A stretch of DNA of 64,000 nt, taken from the NCBI GenBank assembly GCA_964036665.1, contig OZ038528.1, positions 62,001-126,000 of the forward strand, given 5' to 3'. The DNA is from Gordius sp. MW1. Its lineage: Eukaryota > Nematomorpha > Gordioida > Gordea > Gordiidae. Below, one piece after another: positions 24,457 through 34,939 of the stretch; within the stretch, counting starts at the first letter, position 1; each line of letters starts with the position of its first letter. Made by a program: the position numbers and the translations under genes. Under the pieces are notes generated by a model. The model did no database searches, was not told the origin of the DNA, and saw nothing but the letters and a program-made list of their open reading frames with translations.

Positions 24457-24537
24457 CTAAGCTATCCCCTGATGATCCTGAATTTTGATTTTCTATCAAT
24501 TCAAACTCGACAATTTTTCCCTCGTTTTTTCTTGGTG
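24457..24537 (-). CDS. Small hAT 5' exon, most upstream type A
   Basis: An 81-nt segment on the minus strand runs from a CTTAAG acceptor to a TTAG|GTAAAA donor, phase 1 at both ends. It reads PRKNEGKIVEFELIENQNSG and ends SSGDSLG. It keeps an open frame and shares the donor context of the triplicated exons. Its charged, low-complexity make-up is typical of hAT N-terminal linkers. Confidence 0.45.
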
Positions 24538-25142
24538 CTTAAGTATAAATGTAAATATTTTTATTAATAAAAAAAATTAAAAAATGAAGTTTATTTTTCC
24601 ATATTAAATGAGAATAAAATTATTTACTTTTTGAATTTAAAATATATATATTAATTTAAATATTAAATTAAACATTGTCTTACTGAATTTTTTAAGGAAA
24701 TTACGAATCCATTTGATTTTGAATTTGATATAATTTGAACTGGGTGGGAATGAATCTATGAAGGAACTAACACAAACGCAACTACTAATCTCAATATTTA
24801 ATTATTATATAATTTAAATTTGCGTCAAAAAGTCGTGAAATAAAATTTGCAACATAAAACTTAATTTCAATTAGGGGGGGGGGGCGTAACACTAATTTTT
24901 TCCAATTTTTACAAAAATTTACATTAAAAAAAAGAAAAATTCTCATTTAGGGGGGGGGGGGCGGCCGCCCCCCCCCCTGCCTACGCCCATGATGGCTAAT
25001 CTTGTTATGTTAATCTTATATAGTTATATTTTATGCTTGGTGACTTGTAAATACATATAATACCCTAAAATTAGATTTGTTTACAAATGTATATTTTTAA
25101 TTTTAAAAACTAGATTTTTTGACTTATATATATATATTTTTT

Positions 25143-25298
25143 GGTGGCCCGTCAACTTGCCGAAAACAATCTCGCCGAATTTAATGTCCCCCAGCTAAAA
25201 AAAGCTCCCCCTTTTTGTGATTGGCTGAATGGAGGACGATTTTAAGCTATGGGACATTAAATTCGGCGAGATTGTTTTCGGCGAGTTAATAGGACACC
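25143..25298. mobile_element. 156-bp MITE with 9-bp duplication (MULE-like)
   Basis: The two halves are inverted copies (GCCGAAAACAATCTCGCCGA and its complement), with ends GGTGGCCC and AGGACACC. ATATTTTTT sits on both sides (25,134-25,142 and 25,299-25,307). The 9-bp duplication would suit a Mutator-like element, but the flank is T-rich and the exact length is uncertain. Confidence 0.65.
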
Positions 25299-25309
25299 AT
25301 ATTTTTTAC

Positions 25310-26760
25310 GTTTAGACTTGTTCACTTTTCTAAATGGTTTATTACTAAATTTGTTGACTTTATGTTAACTAGATTTGTTTGCTTATATATATATAGTTTA
25401 TGTTCTAAAACTAGATTTGTTTAAAGATATACATATATATAATGAGTAAAATAAACACACCCAAATTTTATTTTTTATTGGTATATAATTAAAACATAGC
25501 AAAAGATTGTTGGAGGATAATTCATATAAAGACAAATTTTTGTTTGTGGGTAAATATAAAGACCAGTTGTTATATTGTGTATTAGCTACATAAATGATTA
25601 TAAATAACAACACAAAATGTAGATGGAATTTGACCTATATTTGTTCACTTATTTATTTCTTTTGTTCATTACTAAATTTGTTGACTTTATATTAGCTAGA
25701 TTTGTTTACTTATATATATACATATATATATAGTTTATGTTCTAATAGATTTGTTTAAGGATATACATATATATATTCAGTAAAATAAACATACCCAAAT
25801 TTTATTTTTTATTGGTGTCTAATTATAACACATAGCAAAAGATTGTTGGAGGATAATTCATATAAAGACAAATTTTTGTTTGGGGGTAAATATAAAGATC
25901 AGTTGTTACATTGTGTATTAGCTACATAAATGATTATACATAACAGCACAAAACGTAGATGGAAATTGACCCATGTAAAGAATTTAGTATGATGTTTAAT
26001 TAAAGATAAATAAACTTACTAGTAGGAAAATTAAGGCAAAATGTAGATGGAATAAATTCTGTATATATTCTGATATTAACACAAATATCACCTGTGTAAA
26101 GATTTAGAATTTAGATAATCAATTGAAACTAGTAAGAAATAGAATAATTTAGATATAAATTTTACTATTGTAATAAATGATTATACAATGTTATTACCTA
26201 AACATATTTATATAAAACAACATGGCATTAACACGTGACAATGTAATCAATTGCGCATTATTTTAATCAGATGTTTTTAGAATTTGAATAAATATATTTC
26301 TTATTATTAAACTTTGTAATAACTATCTCTAAATATTGGCTTTAATATAAAAATCAATACAACTAAATAACTCCTATGTAAAGAATCTAGTAATGTTTAA
26401 TCTAAGATAAATAAACATACTAGAATGAAGAGTATGGATAAATGTAGATGGAATAAATTCTGTATATATTCTGATATTAATACAAATATCACCTATGTAA
26501 AGATTTTAGATAATCAATTGAAACTAGTATGAAATAGAATAATTTAGATATAAATTTTACTATCTCTAAATATTGGCTTTAATATAAAAACCAATACAAC
26601 TAAATACCTCCTATGTAAAGAATCTAGTAATGTTTAAAAAGATAAATAAACATACTAGAATGAAGAGTATGGATAAATGTAGATGGAATAAATTCTGTAT
26701 ATATTCTGATATTTATACAAATATTCACCTATGTAAAGTTTTTAGATAATTTATATATAT
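25310..26760. repeat. Local tandem and segmental duplications
   Basis: Block 1, containing 'GATTGTTGGAGGATAATTCA', appears at about 25,390-25,640 and 25,700-25,960. Block 2, containing 'ATGTAGATGGAATAAATTC' and 'TGTATATATTCTGATATT', appears at about 26,040, 26,445 and 26,685. Copies differ by small changes. No coding function was seen. Confidence 0.7.
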
Positions 26761-27289
26761 TACATATGGAGATTGGAATGTATGGAGAATGGAAAAGTAT
26801 GTTAATTATGTTGAAACGATGATCAACAATAAATGTAAAATCAAATATTTCAATATGGGCATAAAATTCTGTGAGATTTATAATAGCTTGTTTATACACA
26901 AATATAACGCGTTTTTTTACGCTTTAAATTTGGCGTTAAAACACATTTAACCAATGGCTATCTGGCGAATCATGTGATCTTGTTTATTTTTACGCTTGTA
27001 GCCAATTCGTGCTCTACTGTTATGTTGAATTTATTGTTGAATTATATAACCTTACACCGTCTCATGGTACGACTAATGGAAAAAATGACCATTGGCCAAA
27101 TTGTGATTTGAAATTTTTTTTTCGTCTCTATTTGCAATTTATGCATTTATATCTATGTTAAAAGTTTAAAATAGAATTTTATAGGTTATTAATGAAATAG
27201 ATATATTGCTTGTTACTATTTTAAAACATAATGCAGCTAGGACAACAAACAATTAATATGTTGGAAGTTTTATAGATGATATAGGTTTT

Positions 27290-27495
27290 AAAGGCCAGGA
27301 TTGGATTTAGAGGGGGCAATAATGATGAGGAGTAAAATGATTTTTTTCTTTTTTAACCATGATTATATGAAATTTTTACGATTTTTTTGGTATTTTTAAA
27401 ATTTATGTTTTATAAATGGCGAAATTATGTTTTATTGTATAAATATTATTGCCCCCTCCCCTCTCTAGTTCCAATCCTGGCTACGCACATGTTAA
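27290..27495. repeat. Short inverted-repeat element ending in CTACGCACATG
   Basis: GCCAGGATTGGATTTAGAGG is mirrored by CTCTCTAGTTCCAATCCTGG, followed by CTACGCACATG. This is a small relative of the CATGGGCGTAG-ended hAT-like elements. The ends are blurred. Confidence 0.45.
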
Positions 27496-27539
27496 AACAG
27501 CTAAATTGATTCAGTTAGTTTCTTAAACATTTTAACTCA

Positions 27540-28620
27540 TCCGATGGGTGTGCCCTAGGCACCAGTTTAAGCTCATCCTTATAGGTATAACATATTTTTG
27601 CAAATTAACTTCAACAATCACTCTAATCGTGGGCGTAGTCAAGGGATGGGGGGGGTGGCTGCCCCCCACTTTAAATCCAAAAATTTGTTTAAATTTATTT
27701 ATTAAAAGTATGGCAGGCCTAAAATTCCTACAACATTAATGAGCTCTATGCTCTTTTATTTAAATTTAGCCTGGTATGCCAAGACAGCTGCTGCACAATT
27801 TATTTACCCAATTCCCTTTAATTTCTCACGATCGATTAAAATATAACGGGAAGATATATAGCAAAGTAAAAGACATTTGCTTTACCCTACCTCTATCTTA
27901 CCCTCTTATCAGCCCACCGCTGACTTGGCATTATTGATATTCCCCCCACTACTATTCCTAATATCTATTCATAAGTCAAATTGCGATTTGGGCTTAAAAT
28001 TTTCAATGAATCTATTTTATACACCACCATATAACCGGCAACAATTGAATCTATCATGCCGACCTTGCCTTTAGGGTCGTTCATATATAATCACTGTCAC
28101 TTATAGTAGCAAAGTATCGGAGTCAGGGTTATGCACCTTTCTCGGGTTATTATCCTTTTGGAGGGTAAGATTAAATCAACGATTTTGTAACAGCATGAAA
28201 CTTTATTTACACCAAATCCTCTACATGATTCCCTCTTGATATTTATTTATTTAGTTAAAATGCTAACATGACCTTTTATATGATTTAAGACATTATAAAA
28301 CTTATCAGATATTAATGAATTTGAAACTTATAACCATAGACTAATAGACTGCTCATCTCTTATATATTCACGCATCAAAAGTGTTGCCAAAAACGACCGC
28401 CATTTTGATAAGTGAAGTAGAGTTTGTATAGCGATGGATTGCATTGGACAATAATTATTGATCTTATAACACGACAACCCATTTTAATCATTATAGCGAT
28501 TTTAAAAATTTATCAAACCATAAGAATTGGCCAAAATTCATGTTTCACTTATTAAAATGGCTGCCAAAATGGGTACACTTTTTAAAAGGGAATGAGCAGT
28601 CTATTAGTCTATGCTTATAA
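27540..28620. other. No recognised gene
   Basis: Contains a GTGGGCGTAGTCAAGGG-type end near 27,630, probably another element fragment. The rest shows no coding or repeat signal. Confidence 0.3.
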
Positions 28621-28624
28621 CCCA

Positions 28625-29165
28625 CTAGCTGACCCGGCAAACGTTGTTTTGCCATATTAAAAAATAATTTAAAAAAATTAAAAAATTTAAATAAGAAAAT
28701 TTAAAACTACCAAAAAATTTTTTTAAAAACTCAACTATACGAAAAATAACAATAATTAATATTTTGAAAGGTGGTTAAAAACACAAAATTTTACCTCAAT
28801 AATGTTCGAATTTAAATTTTCACGAAGCAAATTTTTTTAAGTCAAATTTACCTATAATCAAAAAAAAATATCGCGCCTGGCCTTTATGATAAAATATAAA
28901 CAAAAGGCGGATACGGATACGCATATAGTTTATTTAACGAAAAATAACAAATAATTGATATTTTTAAGGGTGGTTAAAAACACAAAATTTTACCTCAATA
29001 ATGTTCGAATTTAAATTTTTATGAAGCATATTTTTTTAAGTCATATTTACCTATAATCAAAAAAAAATATTGCGCCTGGTCTTTATGATAAAATATACAA
29101 AAGGCGGATACGGATACGCATATAGTTTATTTAACGAAAAATCAAACGTTGTTTTGCCATTTACC
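28625..29165 (+). repeat. CTGACCCGGCAAACG repeat with internal tandem duplication
   Basis: It opens CTAGCTGACCCGGCAAACG, a motif I know as a dispersed repeat in arthropod genomes, and closes on AAACGTTGTTTTGCCAT. Inside, a ~200-bp unit ('CACAAAATTTTACCTCAATA' to 'GGATACGCATATAGTTTATT') is present twice with few changes. A related 5' end lies at 42,872. Confidence 0.6.
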
Positions 29166-29190
29166 CGGGTGTAGTAGCAGAATATATATC

Positions 29191-29829
29191 ATGGGCGTAC
29201 CCAAGTTTTGAATTAGGGGGGGGGGAACAAATTATTGAAATTTTTAAAAATTTTAAACAAATAGTTAAAGAGGGTCCAAGGCCCAGGCCCACCCAAGAGA
29301 GAAAACCTGGCTCCATGGCCCCCCCCCCCAAGGAAAAAATCTTTGGCCCCCTGGCCCTTCAAGCAATTTTTTTGATATTTGTGTAATTAAAAAACAATAT
29401 CATAAGCATGGGCGTAGCCAGAGGGGAGGCTGCCCCCCCCCTAATTAGCCAGGGGGAAGCAAGGGGCGCGGCTGCCCCCTTCCTAATTTAAAAAAAGAAG
29501 GATTTCAATACAAAAACCCTTAAAAATTAAAAAAATTATGTTTTACCCCCCCCCCCCTTAATTAGCCAGGCGGGGGCAGGGGGCGCGGCTACCCCCCCCC
29601 CCCCCTATTTGAACTTAACTCAAAATAATACAGATGCGTATTAGCGAATTTACCCATAAATATAAATTATTTTGGTAAAATGAAATTTAAATTACGGTCG
29701 CAGGAAAATTTTTGGATAGTCGAGACCTTTTTTTTATTTTTTTTTGCTCTCAGGAAAATTTTTGGGTAGTTAAGACCTTTTTTTAATCTGCCCCCCTCCC
29801 CTAATTCAAAACCTGGGTACGCCCATGAA
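29191..29829. mobile_element. hAT-like TIR element with CATGGGCGTACCCA ends
   Basis: CATGGGCGTACCCA...GTTTTGAATTAGGGG at the left is mirrored by CCCCTAATTCAAAACCTGGG + TACGCCCATG at the right. The flanks are AT dinucleotide-rich, so the target duplication cannot be fixed. The interior has further inverted pieces (CATGGGCGTAGCCAGAGGGG at 29,407), suggesting a nested relative. No transposase. Confidence 0.65.
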
Positions 29830-30101
29830 TATACCTACATTTATTGGCACTTTGTTAAAAGTATTTTCATTTTTCTTCTTATTTAACATGCAAAAAATGA
29901 CAAAATTAGATTTTTTAATTTATTTAGCCACGCAAGAGGGGGGGGGGACACGACCGTCCTTTAATAATAAAATTAATTGACGTGAAGAAAAATAAGCAAA
30001 ATATGGCTTTGATATGTTTCAAAGTGCGTAAAAAGTTTTCATTTTCCGCAACACATGCCTACTGCATTTATCACACTACCTACACGATAGATAAGATACG
30101 C
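29830..30101. other. No recognised gene
   Basis: AT-rich flank of the giant fold-back element. A G-run lies near 29,940. Confidence 0.3.
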
Positions 30102-30836
30102 AGCAGTACTAGTGGTGGGGAAAACCTTAGGTCAGGTGGACCTCAGGTCAACCTGAGGTGAGGTTTAGGTTAAGCCTCAAACCTAACCTTAAGGTGAGGT
30201 TCGAGGTTTATAAGGACCTCCGGGTTTTTCATATAAAAAAACCTTAAAACCTCAGGTCCACCTTGAGGTCACCTCGAGGTTTCAAGAAGTATGCTTCATT
30301 TTTTATATCTTAATTTTACGACTAAATTATAGTCTCTAACAAAAAAACTTATTAAGTATATATATATATTAAAAATAGTTCAAACAAATTTATTTAAATA
30401 GCAAATTACGTATATAATCTATAAATTTTTACTCTCAAATAAATTATCATTTTATTTGATAGAATTAATGCATGTCTATTTAATAATTGCTGCCATCTAC
30501 ATTGTGTTATATTTTTATAACACATTTCAAAATTCCCTGCCTATCTATGGTATTCTGTGACATACACACCTTGTATTTTTTAATAGTTCTTTTATCGACA
30601 AAAACGGATAATTGTATGAATTTTATGTATTTTAGATTGTATATATAGTAAGACGGCCGGGCGGCACCAAAAATAAATATACTTTTTTTATACCTTAATT
30701 AAGAATTCCTCATTTAAGCAGCATAAACTTCATATTTAAGTCAATCGTGATAAAATTTTTAAGCAATTTTATTTTATTTACTAAATCTATATAACGTGAC
30801 GTGACCAAATTTCGAAAAACATCATAATTAAAAAAG

Positions 30837-30841
30837 GATGG
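30837..30841. repeat. Left 5-bp target duplication of gypsy (GATGG)
   Basis: GATGG directly before the 5' LTR is repeated at 34,940-34,944 directly after the 3' LTR. Five bp is the normal Ty3/gypsy integration footprint. The uninterrupted GGATGG is seen in the opposite fold-back arm. Confidence 0.9.
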
Positions 30842-30980
30842 TGTAGTGATTAACAATTTATTATTATTAATGTTATATATATCCCGTGGAGTTATAATAC
30901 ATTATATTTACATATGGGATTCTAACTAATTTGAATAATATAATAAACACGAATTCTGATGATACCAGTAGATTAATTTA
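30842..30980 (+). repeat. 5' LTR, 139 bp
   Basis: It starts TGTAGTGATTAACA and ends AGATTAATTTA. By eye it is identical to 34,801-34,939, which implies a recent insertion. It is very short for an LTR and ends in TA where CA is usual. It has no clear AATAAA, but it has ATATATAT (about 30,874) as a possible promoter. Confidence 0.92.
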
Positions 30981-30981
30981 T

Positions 30982-33900
30982 ATGGCGCGGATGAATGAAT
31001 TAACGAACCTACAGGTACCTTCTTATAAAGAAGAAGATGATATAGATGCATATTTATATACATTAAATGCTATATTTGATGCCAGAAATATTGGATCATC
31101 AGAAAAACATTTGGAGTTTAAGAAAAAACTGTTTATAGCATACTTTGGACAAACAAATATAGAAAAAATAAGAAATTTTTTATATCCCAAAGACCCAAAG
31201 GAATTTACCTTTCAAGAACTCACGGAGGTGGCTAGAAAATTATTCAAACCAAAAACAACCATATTCCAAGCAAGAATTGATTTCCGTAAAGCCCTAAAGA
31301 AACAGGGGGAATCAATTCAAGAATTTGTTACGAGATTAAAACAAATATCAAAATTTTGTAATTTTCAAGATCACCTTGATGAAAACTTGCGGGATCAATT
31401 AATCTGTGGACTGCATAATTTGTCACTGGAAACAGAAATACGTACCCGATGGCCTGATGCCATAGATGAAAAGAATAGACAAATATCATTTGATGAAATT
31501 TTTAAATTAGCTGAATCCATTGAGCTTGCAAATAGAGAAATGAATACATCTTCAGATATCAACCAATTGAACCCAAAGAAGTATAAGAATAAATTTGAAC
31601 CAAAAACATTTTTATGCAAAAGATGTGGTCATAGACATTCAAGTGGAAACTGCCCAGCATTTGGTAAAACATGTTATAAATGTAATAAAAAGAATCATTT
31701 TCAACAATGCTGCTTAAATAAATTTATAAACTCTTTATCAAATCTGAATAACAAACAACCTAAAATTAAAGTACAAATTGAAAATTTTGACATGCTTATG
31801 ATATTTGACTCAGGTGCTTCAGCATCTTTAGCTGGGTATGACTTCTATAATAAGATAGGTAGACCATCATTATTACCTACACAGGCATTATATACATTTG
31901 GGAACCACCCAATTAAAATATTAGGCAAGACCTTTGTAAATGTTAAATTAGAGGATAAAATTTTAAAACTACCTTTAATAATCACAAGAAATCAAAGTAT
32001 AGGAATTTTTGGCATGGATTGGATATCATCTTTCAATTTAAAATTACCTATACCTGAGGGTATAAATTTAATTAATTCAACATTGGAACCACATGCTAAT
32101 ATTTTGAATTCATTAATTAACAAATACCCAAAAGTTTTTCAAGAAGGTACTGGTAAAATTAATAGTCAGAAAGTTAAATTGCATTTAAAAGATGACTGTA
32201 GTCCCATATCGTTACCTTTTAGAAGGGTTCCTTTTCCTATGAGAAAGGCTGTGGAAGATGAATTGGAAAGACTTGTAAAGGAGGATATAATTGAACCTAT
32301 AAATCCATCAACCTCTAAAATTGAGTGGGCAACCCCGACAGTCAATGTTAAGAAAAGTAATGGTAAAGTTAGGATTTGTGGAGATTTTAGATTAACAATT
32401 AATCCGTGGCTGATGCAAGATAATTACATGTTACCCACATTTGATGAATTAGTTTCGAAGGTAGCGGGTGGAGAAAAGTTCACTATCATTGACTTAAAAG
32501 ACGCGTATTTACAGATGGAAATTGAAGAAGGTTCCAGACAATACCTTAATATTTCTACACACAAAGGATATTATCGATATAAAAGGATGCCATTCGGAAT
32601 TTCAAATGCACCTACAATTTTTCAAAGATTTATGGATGGGATATTAAAAAGTTTAAATAATACTGGTGTATTTTTGGACGATGTAATAATAACGGGAAAG
32701 AATGATGAGGAACATTTAAAGACGCTTAATGAAGTTCTACGTAGGTTGGAAGAAAATGGCGTAAAGGCTAAGTTAGAAAAGATGAAAATATTTCAATCGG
32801 CGGTAACGTATCTTGGACATAAAATCGATAATTGTGGTATCCATCCAACGGAGGATAAAATAGAAGCAATTCGAAAATTTAAAACACCTACAAATAAATC
32901 GGAATTAAGATCCTTTTTAGGATTTATAAATTATCATAGTAAATTTCTACCGAACTTACATGATAAATGCGCTCCATTAGCAGAACTAACTAGTTTGAAA
33001 AATACTTGGAGGTGGACCGAAAAAGAAAATACAATTTTTGAGGAACTTAAAATTTTGCTATCGACAGATGACACACTTATTCCTTATGATGATAAACTAC
33101 CATTAATTATGACAGTCGATGCCTCGCAAAATGGCGTTGGAGCTGCTTTGTGTCATTTACTTGATGGAAAAGAAATACCCGTGGCATACGCTTCGAGGAA
33201 ATTAAATAAAACAGAACAACAGTACTCATCAATCGATCGTGAAGCGTTAGCCATAGTGTATGGGGTAAAAAGATTCCATCAATACATATATGGAAGGTCT
33301 TTTACACTAATAACGGACCACAAGCCACTGGAACGGATTTTTGGAAATCGAAGAGATCTAAATAAAATGACCAATAATCGATTGATCCGGTGGGCATTAT
33401 ATCTAAACGGTTATCAATATAATATACAATACCGTAGGGGTCAAGATAACATGGCCGATGCCTTATCAAGGTTACCGACAGAATCAAAAGAGACCGGAGA
33501 AATTGATAAAATAAATTTAATTCGAATATCTTTCATAAATGAATTGTGGTTGTCCGCCGAAATGCTAAAATCAGAAATAGCATCAGACTCAACGATGAAA
33601 GAGTTGATAACTTATATAAAAAAAGATTGGAGGGTTGATCCCGATAAAATTAGAAGAGAATTCAAACCATTTTGGATAAGAAGAAATGAAATTTCTTATG
33701 AAGATGGTATTCTATTATATGGTGATAGATTAATAATACCGGAAAACTTACGCAAAATTGTCCTAAATGTAATTCATAGGGGACATCCAGGCATCTCGGG
33801 TATGAAAACACTATTAAGATATTATGCCTGGTGGCCGTCGGTTGATATTGATGCGGAATTATGGGTAAACAAATGTGATGGCTGTCAAGAACAGAGACCG

Positions 33901-34788
33901 AATGTACAAAAAGTTCCTTTATATCCATGGAACATTCCAAATTACGTGTGGGAAAGAATTCATGTTGACATTGCAGGACCGGTTGAAGGAAAATGGTGGT
34001 TGGTCGCAATTGACGCTCTTTCAAAATGGGTCGAAGTTGCAGTCATAGATTCCATCAATTCATTCACGATTATACGTCAATTAAGATGTTGGTTTGCCAG
34101 ATTTGGACTACCGAAAAAGCTAATAACGGATAATGGAAGACAATTTGTCTCAGACGAATTTGAACGCTTTTGTAAAGCAAATGCGGTTATTCACGTTAAA
34201 ACGTCACCGTATCACCCAAAATCGAATGGAATGGTGGAGAGAGTGATTCGCACTCTAAAGAGTAGATATTATTCAGGAAGAAAGACGGAAAATAATAAAG
34301 AATTGTGTTTACTACAAGTTTTAATGACATACCGAAACGTCTCACATTCGACAACGGGTAAGTCTCCAGCAGAAATAATGTTTGGAAGGAGACTTAAAAC
34401 AATGTTTGATCTATTAAGACCGGATCCTAGAGACAAAATGGAGGATGTAGTATGGAAACAGAAACTACATCATGATCGAAATAGTAAAGAAAGGGACTTC
34501 GAGGAGAATGATTCAGTTTGGGTTAAAAATGAGATTCGTCCTGGTTGGCATGAAGGTGTAGTAAAAGCACGACAAGGACGGTATTCTTATAATGTTCTAG
34601 TTGGCGATGTGATAAAACGGAAACATAGCGACCAACTAAGGGAAAGAGTTTCCACGGATCGTAGAGTTCAACTACCAAAGGTCAACGGTGGGAGAGAAAG
34701 CATAGATCCAAGCGTTAACGAACGATTTGGGAGACTTCGACGAATTACAAGACCACCTCAGCGGTTCCATGACGAATTCAAATATTGA
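30982..34788 (+). CDS. gag-pol: Intact Ty3/gypsy Gag-Pol polyprotein (single frame)
   Basis: The frame is open from 30,931 inside the LTR. The first ATG is at 30,982, just outside the LTR, and is preferred, giving 1,268 residues. Numbering from 30,931, Gag covers 1-225, and two CCHC zinc knuckles follow (C229-C241 and C249 to about C261). The protease DSGAS lies at 293-297. RT covers about 420-635, with D521 in FTIIDLKDAY and FLDD at 581-584. RNase H has D730, E771 and D796. Integrase has an H-H-C-C zinc site (H949, H952, C982, C985) and a D1013-D1067-35-E1103 core, followed by a GPY/F-like tail. All catalytic residues are present with no stop or frameshift and no env. Layout and knuckles resemble the K02A2.6-like gypsy group. 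Fusing Gag and Pol in one frame removes the need for frameshifting. Confidence 0.95.
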   Translation: MARMNELTNLQVPSYKEEDDIDAYLYTLNAIFDARNIGSSEKHLEFKKKLFIAYFGQTNIEKIRNFLYPKDPKEFTFQELTEVARKLFKPKTTIFQARIDFRKALKKQGESIQEFVTRLKQISKFCNFQDHLDENLRDQLICGLHNLSLETEIRTRWPDAIDEKNRQISFDEIFKLAESIELANREMNTSSDINQLNPKKYKNKFEPKTFLCKRCGHRHSSGNCPAFGKTCYKCNKKNHFQQCCLNKFINSLSNLNNKQPKIKVQIENFDMLMIFDSGASASLAGYDFYNKIGRPSLLPTQALYTFGNHPIKILGKTFVNVKLEDKILKLPLIITRNQSIGIFGMDWISSFNLKLPIPEGINLINSTLEPHANILNSLINKYPKVFQEGTGKINSQKVKLHLKDDCSPISLPFRRVPFPMRKAVEDELERLVKEDIIEPINPSTSKIEWATPTVNVKKSNGKVRICGDFRLTINPWLMQDNYMLPTFDELVSKVAGGEKFTIIDLKDAYLQMEIEEGSRQYLNISTHKGYYRYKRMPFGISNAPTIFQRFMDGILKSLNNTGVFLDDVIITGKNDEEHLKTLNEVLRRLEENGVKAKLEKMKIFQSAVTYLGHKIDNCGIHPTEDKIEAIRKFKTPTNKSELRSFLGFINYHSKFLPNLHDKCAPLAELTSLKNTWRWTEKENTIFEELKILLSTDDTLIPYDDKLPLIMTVDASQNGVGAALCHLLDGKEIPVAYASRKLNKTEQQYSSIDREALAIVYGVKRFHQYIYGRSFTLITDHKPLERIFGNRRDLNKMTNNRLIRWALYLNGYQYNIQYRRGQDNMADALSRLPTESKETGEIDKINLIRISFINELWLSAEMLKSEIASDSTMKELITYIKKDWRVDPDKIRREFKPFWIRRNEISYEDGILLYGDRLIIPENLRKIVLNVIHRGHPGISGMKTLLRYYAWWPSVDIDAELWVNKCDGCQEQRPNVQKVPLYPWNIPNYVWERIHVDIAGPVEGKWWLVAIDALSKWVEVAVIDSINSFTIIRQLRCWFARFGLPKKLITDNGRQFVSDEFERFCKANAVIHVKTSPYHPKSNGMVERVIRTLKSRYYSGRKTENNKELCLLQVLMTYRNVSHSTTGKSPAEIMFGRRLKTMFDLLRPDPRDKMEDVVWKQKLHHDRNSKERDFEENDSVWVKNEIRPGWHEGVVKARQGRYSYNVLVGDVIKRKHSDQLRERVSTDRRVQLPKVNGGRESIDPSVNERFGRLRRITRPPQRFHDEFKY
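30983..31000 (+). promoter_or_regulatory. Probable tRNA primer-binding site overlapping the start codon
   Basis: TGGCGCGGATG begins 2 nt after the LTR and starts with TGG, the complement of tRNA CCA ends. It overlaps the ATG at 30,982, so the primer site is also coding. The tRNA used could not be assigned. Confidence 0.55.
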
Positions 34789-34800
34789 CGGAGGGGAAGA
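34789..34800 (+). promoter_or_regulatory. Polypurine tract of the gypsy element
   Basis: CGGAGGGGAAGA lies between the Gag-Pol stop codon and the 3' LTR, the normal place for plus-strand DNA priming. Confidence 0.85.
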
Positions 34801-34939
34801 TGTAGTGATTAACAATTTATTATTATTAATGTTATATATATCCCGTGGAGTTATAATACATTATATTTACATATGGGATTCTAACTAATTTGAATAATAT
34901 AATAAACACGAATTCTGATGATACCAGTAGATTAATTTA
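34801..34939 (+). repeat. 3' LTR, 139 bp
   Basis: Identical by eye to the 5' LTR. It is followed by the GATGG duplication at 34,940-34,944 and then by the resumed fold-back arm (TATTTAAATGCACAG). Confidence 0.92.

Larger units (their letters stand above)
18421..24991. mobile_element. Composite hAT element with two convergent transposase copies
   Basis: The ends are CATGGGCGTAGCCAG and its inverted near-copy CTGCCTACGCCCATG. The flanks ATGGCAAA (18,413-18,420) and ATGGCTAA (24,992-24,999) match at 7 of 8 bases, an 8-bp hAT-type target duplication. Inside are a decayed transposase on the plus strand (18.7-20.2 kb) and a better-kept one on the minus strand (22.35-20.3 kb), tail to tail near 20.2 kb. 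The minus copy is preceded by several small exons, and a piggyBac relic is inserted at 23.5 kb. Both outer ends are 5'-type ends, which is unusual. Confidence 0.7.

Noticed and set aside
30931-30981. Start of Gag-Pol at the TTG inside the LTR
   Set aside because: Open but non-AUG and within the LTR; ATG at 30,982 is preferred, though translation from the upstream codon cannot be excluded.
33662-34024. 120-residue minus-strand frame inside Gag-Pol
   Set aside because: Shadow of the integrase coding region on the opposite strand.
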